Made by a program: the position numbers and the translations under genes | The notes under the pieces: generated by a model | The model's database searches: none | Told to the model about the DNA's origin: nothing | Seen by the model: the letters and a program-made list of their open reading frames with translations, nothing else | Assembly (NCBI GenBank): GCA_030527765.1 | Contig: JAUNAE010000238.1 | Location: 1 to 6,008, forward strand | DNA: 6,008 nt | Source: Eubacteriales bacterium | Lineage (GTDB): Bacteria; Bacillota_A; Clostridia; Lachnospirales; Lachnospiraceae | Direction: 5' to 3' | Part shown: positions 5,984-6,008 of the stretch, piece after piece | Numbering within the stretch: position 1 is the stretch's first letter | Layout: each line of letters starts with the position of its first letter

Positions 5984-6008
5984 GAAAAATTAAAACGAGC
6001 CATCGGCT

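Larger units (their letters stand above)
5719..6008. other. Non-coding region upstream of tnsA
   Basis: These 290 bases contain no frame with both a credible start and a protein-like composition. Besides the two repeat sets and the weak promoter described separately, there is an A/T-rich stretch at 5910-5928, a TATAAT at 5968-5973 without a matching -35, and a short hyphenated palindrome AGCC-ATC-GGCT at the very edge (5998-6008). No recognisable attachment gene, tRNA end or clear duplication of target bases is seen. Confidence 0.6.

Noticed and set aside
5998..6008. AGCC-ATC-GGCT palindrome at the window edge
   Set aside because: Four-base arms are too short to call a terminator or operator, and the sequence that would extend it is outside the window.

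Overview
The window looks like low-GC Firmicutes DNA, most likely a gut Clostridia/Lachnospiraceae genome. This is inferred from the AT-rich codon use, strong AGGTG-type ribosome binding sites and the resemblance of the encoded proteins to clostridial families; no rRNA or housekeeping gene is present to confirm it. The dominant content (912-5718, all on the minus strand) is a complete core set of Tn7-like transposition genes in the order tnsA-tnsB-tnsC-tniQ. Each gene overlaps the next by 4 to 11 bases, so they form one tightly coupled operon.

Layout: 1-387 (+) is the 3' part of a gene of unknown function that begins before the window. It is followed 10 bases later by 398-856 (+), a small secreted protein with a clear signal peptide. 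A rho-independent terminator (879-913) closes this plus-strand unit and separates it from the convergent transposition operon. Reading leftwards from the right, the operon is tnsA (5718-5374, a 114-residue endonuclease-like protein), tnsB (5384-3558, DDE transposase), tnsC (3565-2324, AAA+ ATPase regulator) and tniQ (2327-912, zinc-finger target selector of the TniQ/TnsD family).

The 290 bases upstream of tnsA (5719-6008) have no convincing gene but are dense in repeats. There are five or six copies of a TTCCCAAAAA-like motif between 5755 and 5909, two of which also form inverted repeats. A second set of three degenerate boxes spaced 19-20 bases apart lies at 5935-5983. In Tn7 the tnsA-proximal side is the right end and carries clustered TnsB binding sites, so these repeats are the best candidates for the right end, although the exact terminus is not identifiable here and may lie beyond base 6008.

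By family knowledge, TnsB would bind the ends and join 3' ends to the target, TnsA would cut the 5' strands, TnsC would license the reaction with ATP, and TniQ would choose the target site. The oddity is TnsA: it is far shorter than E. coli TnsA, and the usual catalytic lysine position reads valine. The left end is not in view, so the two plus-strand genes at 1-856 could be cargo of the transposon or belong to a larger mobile element around it.
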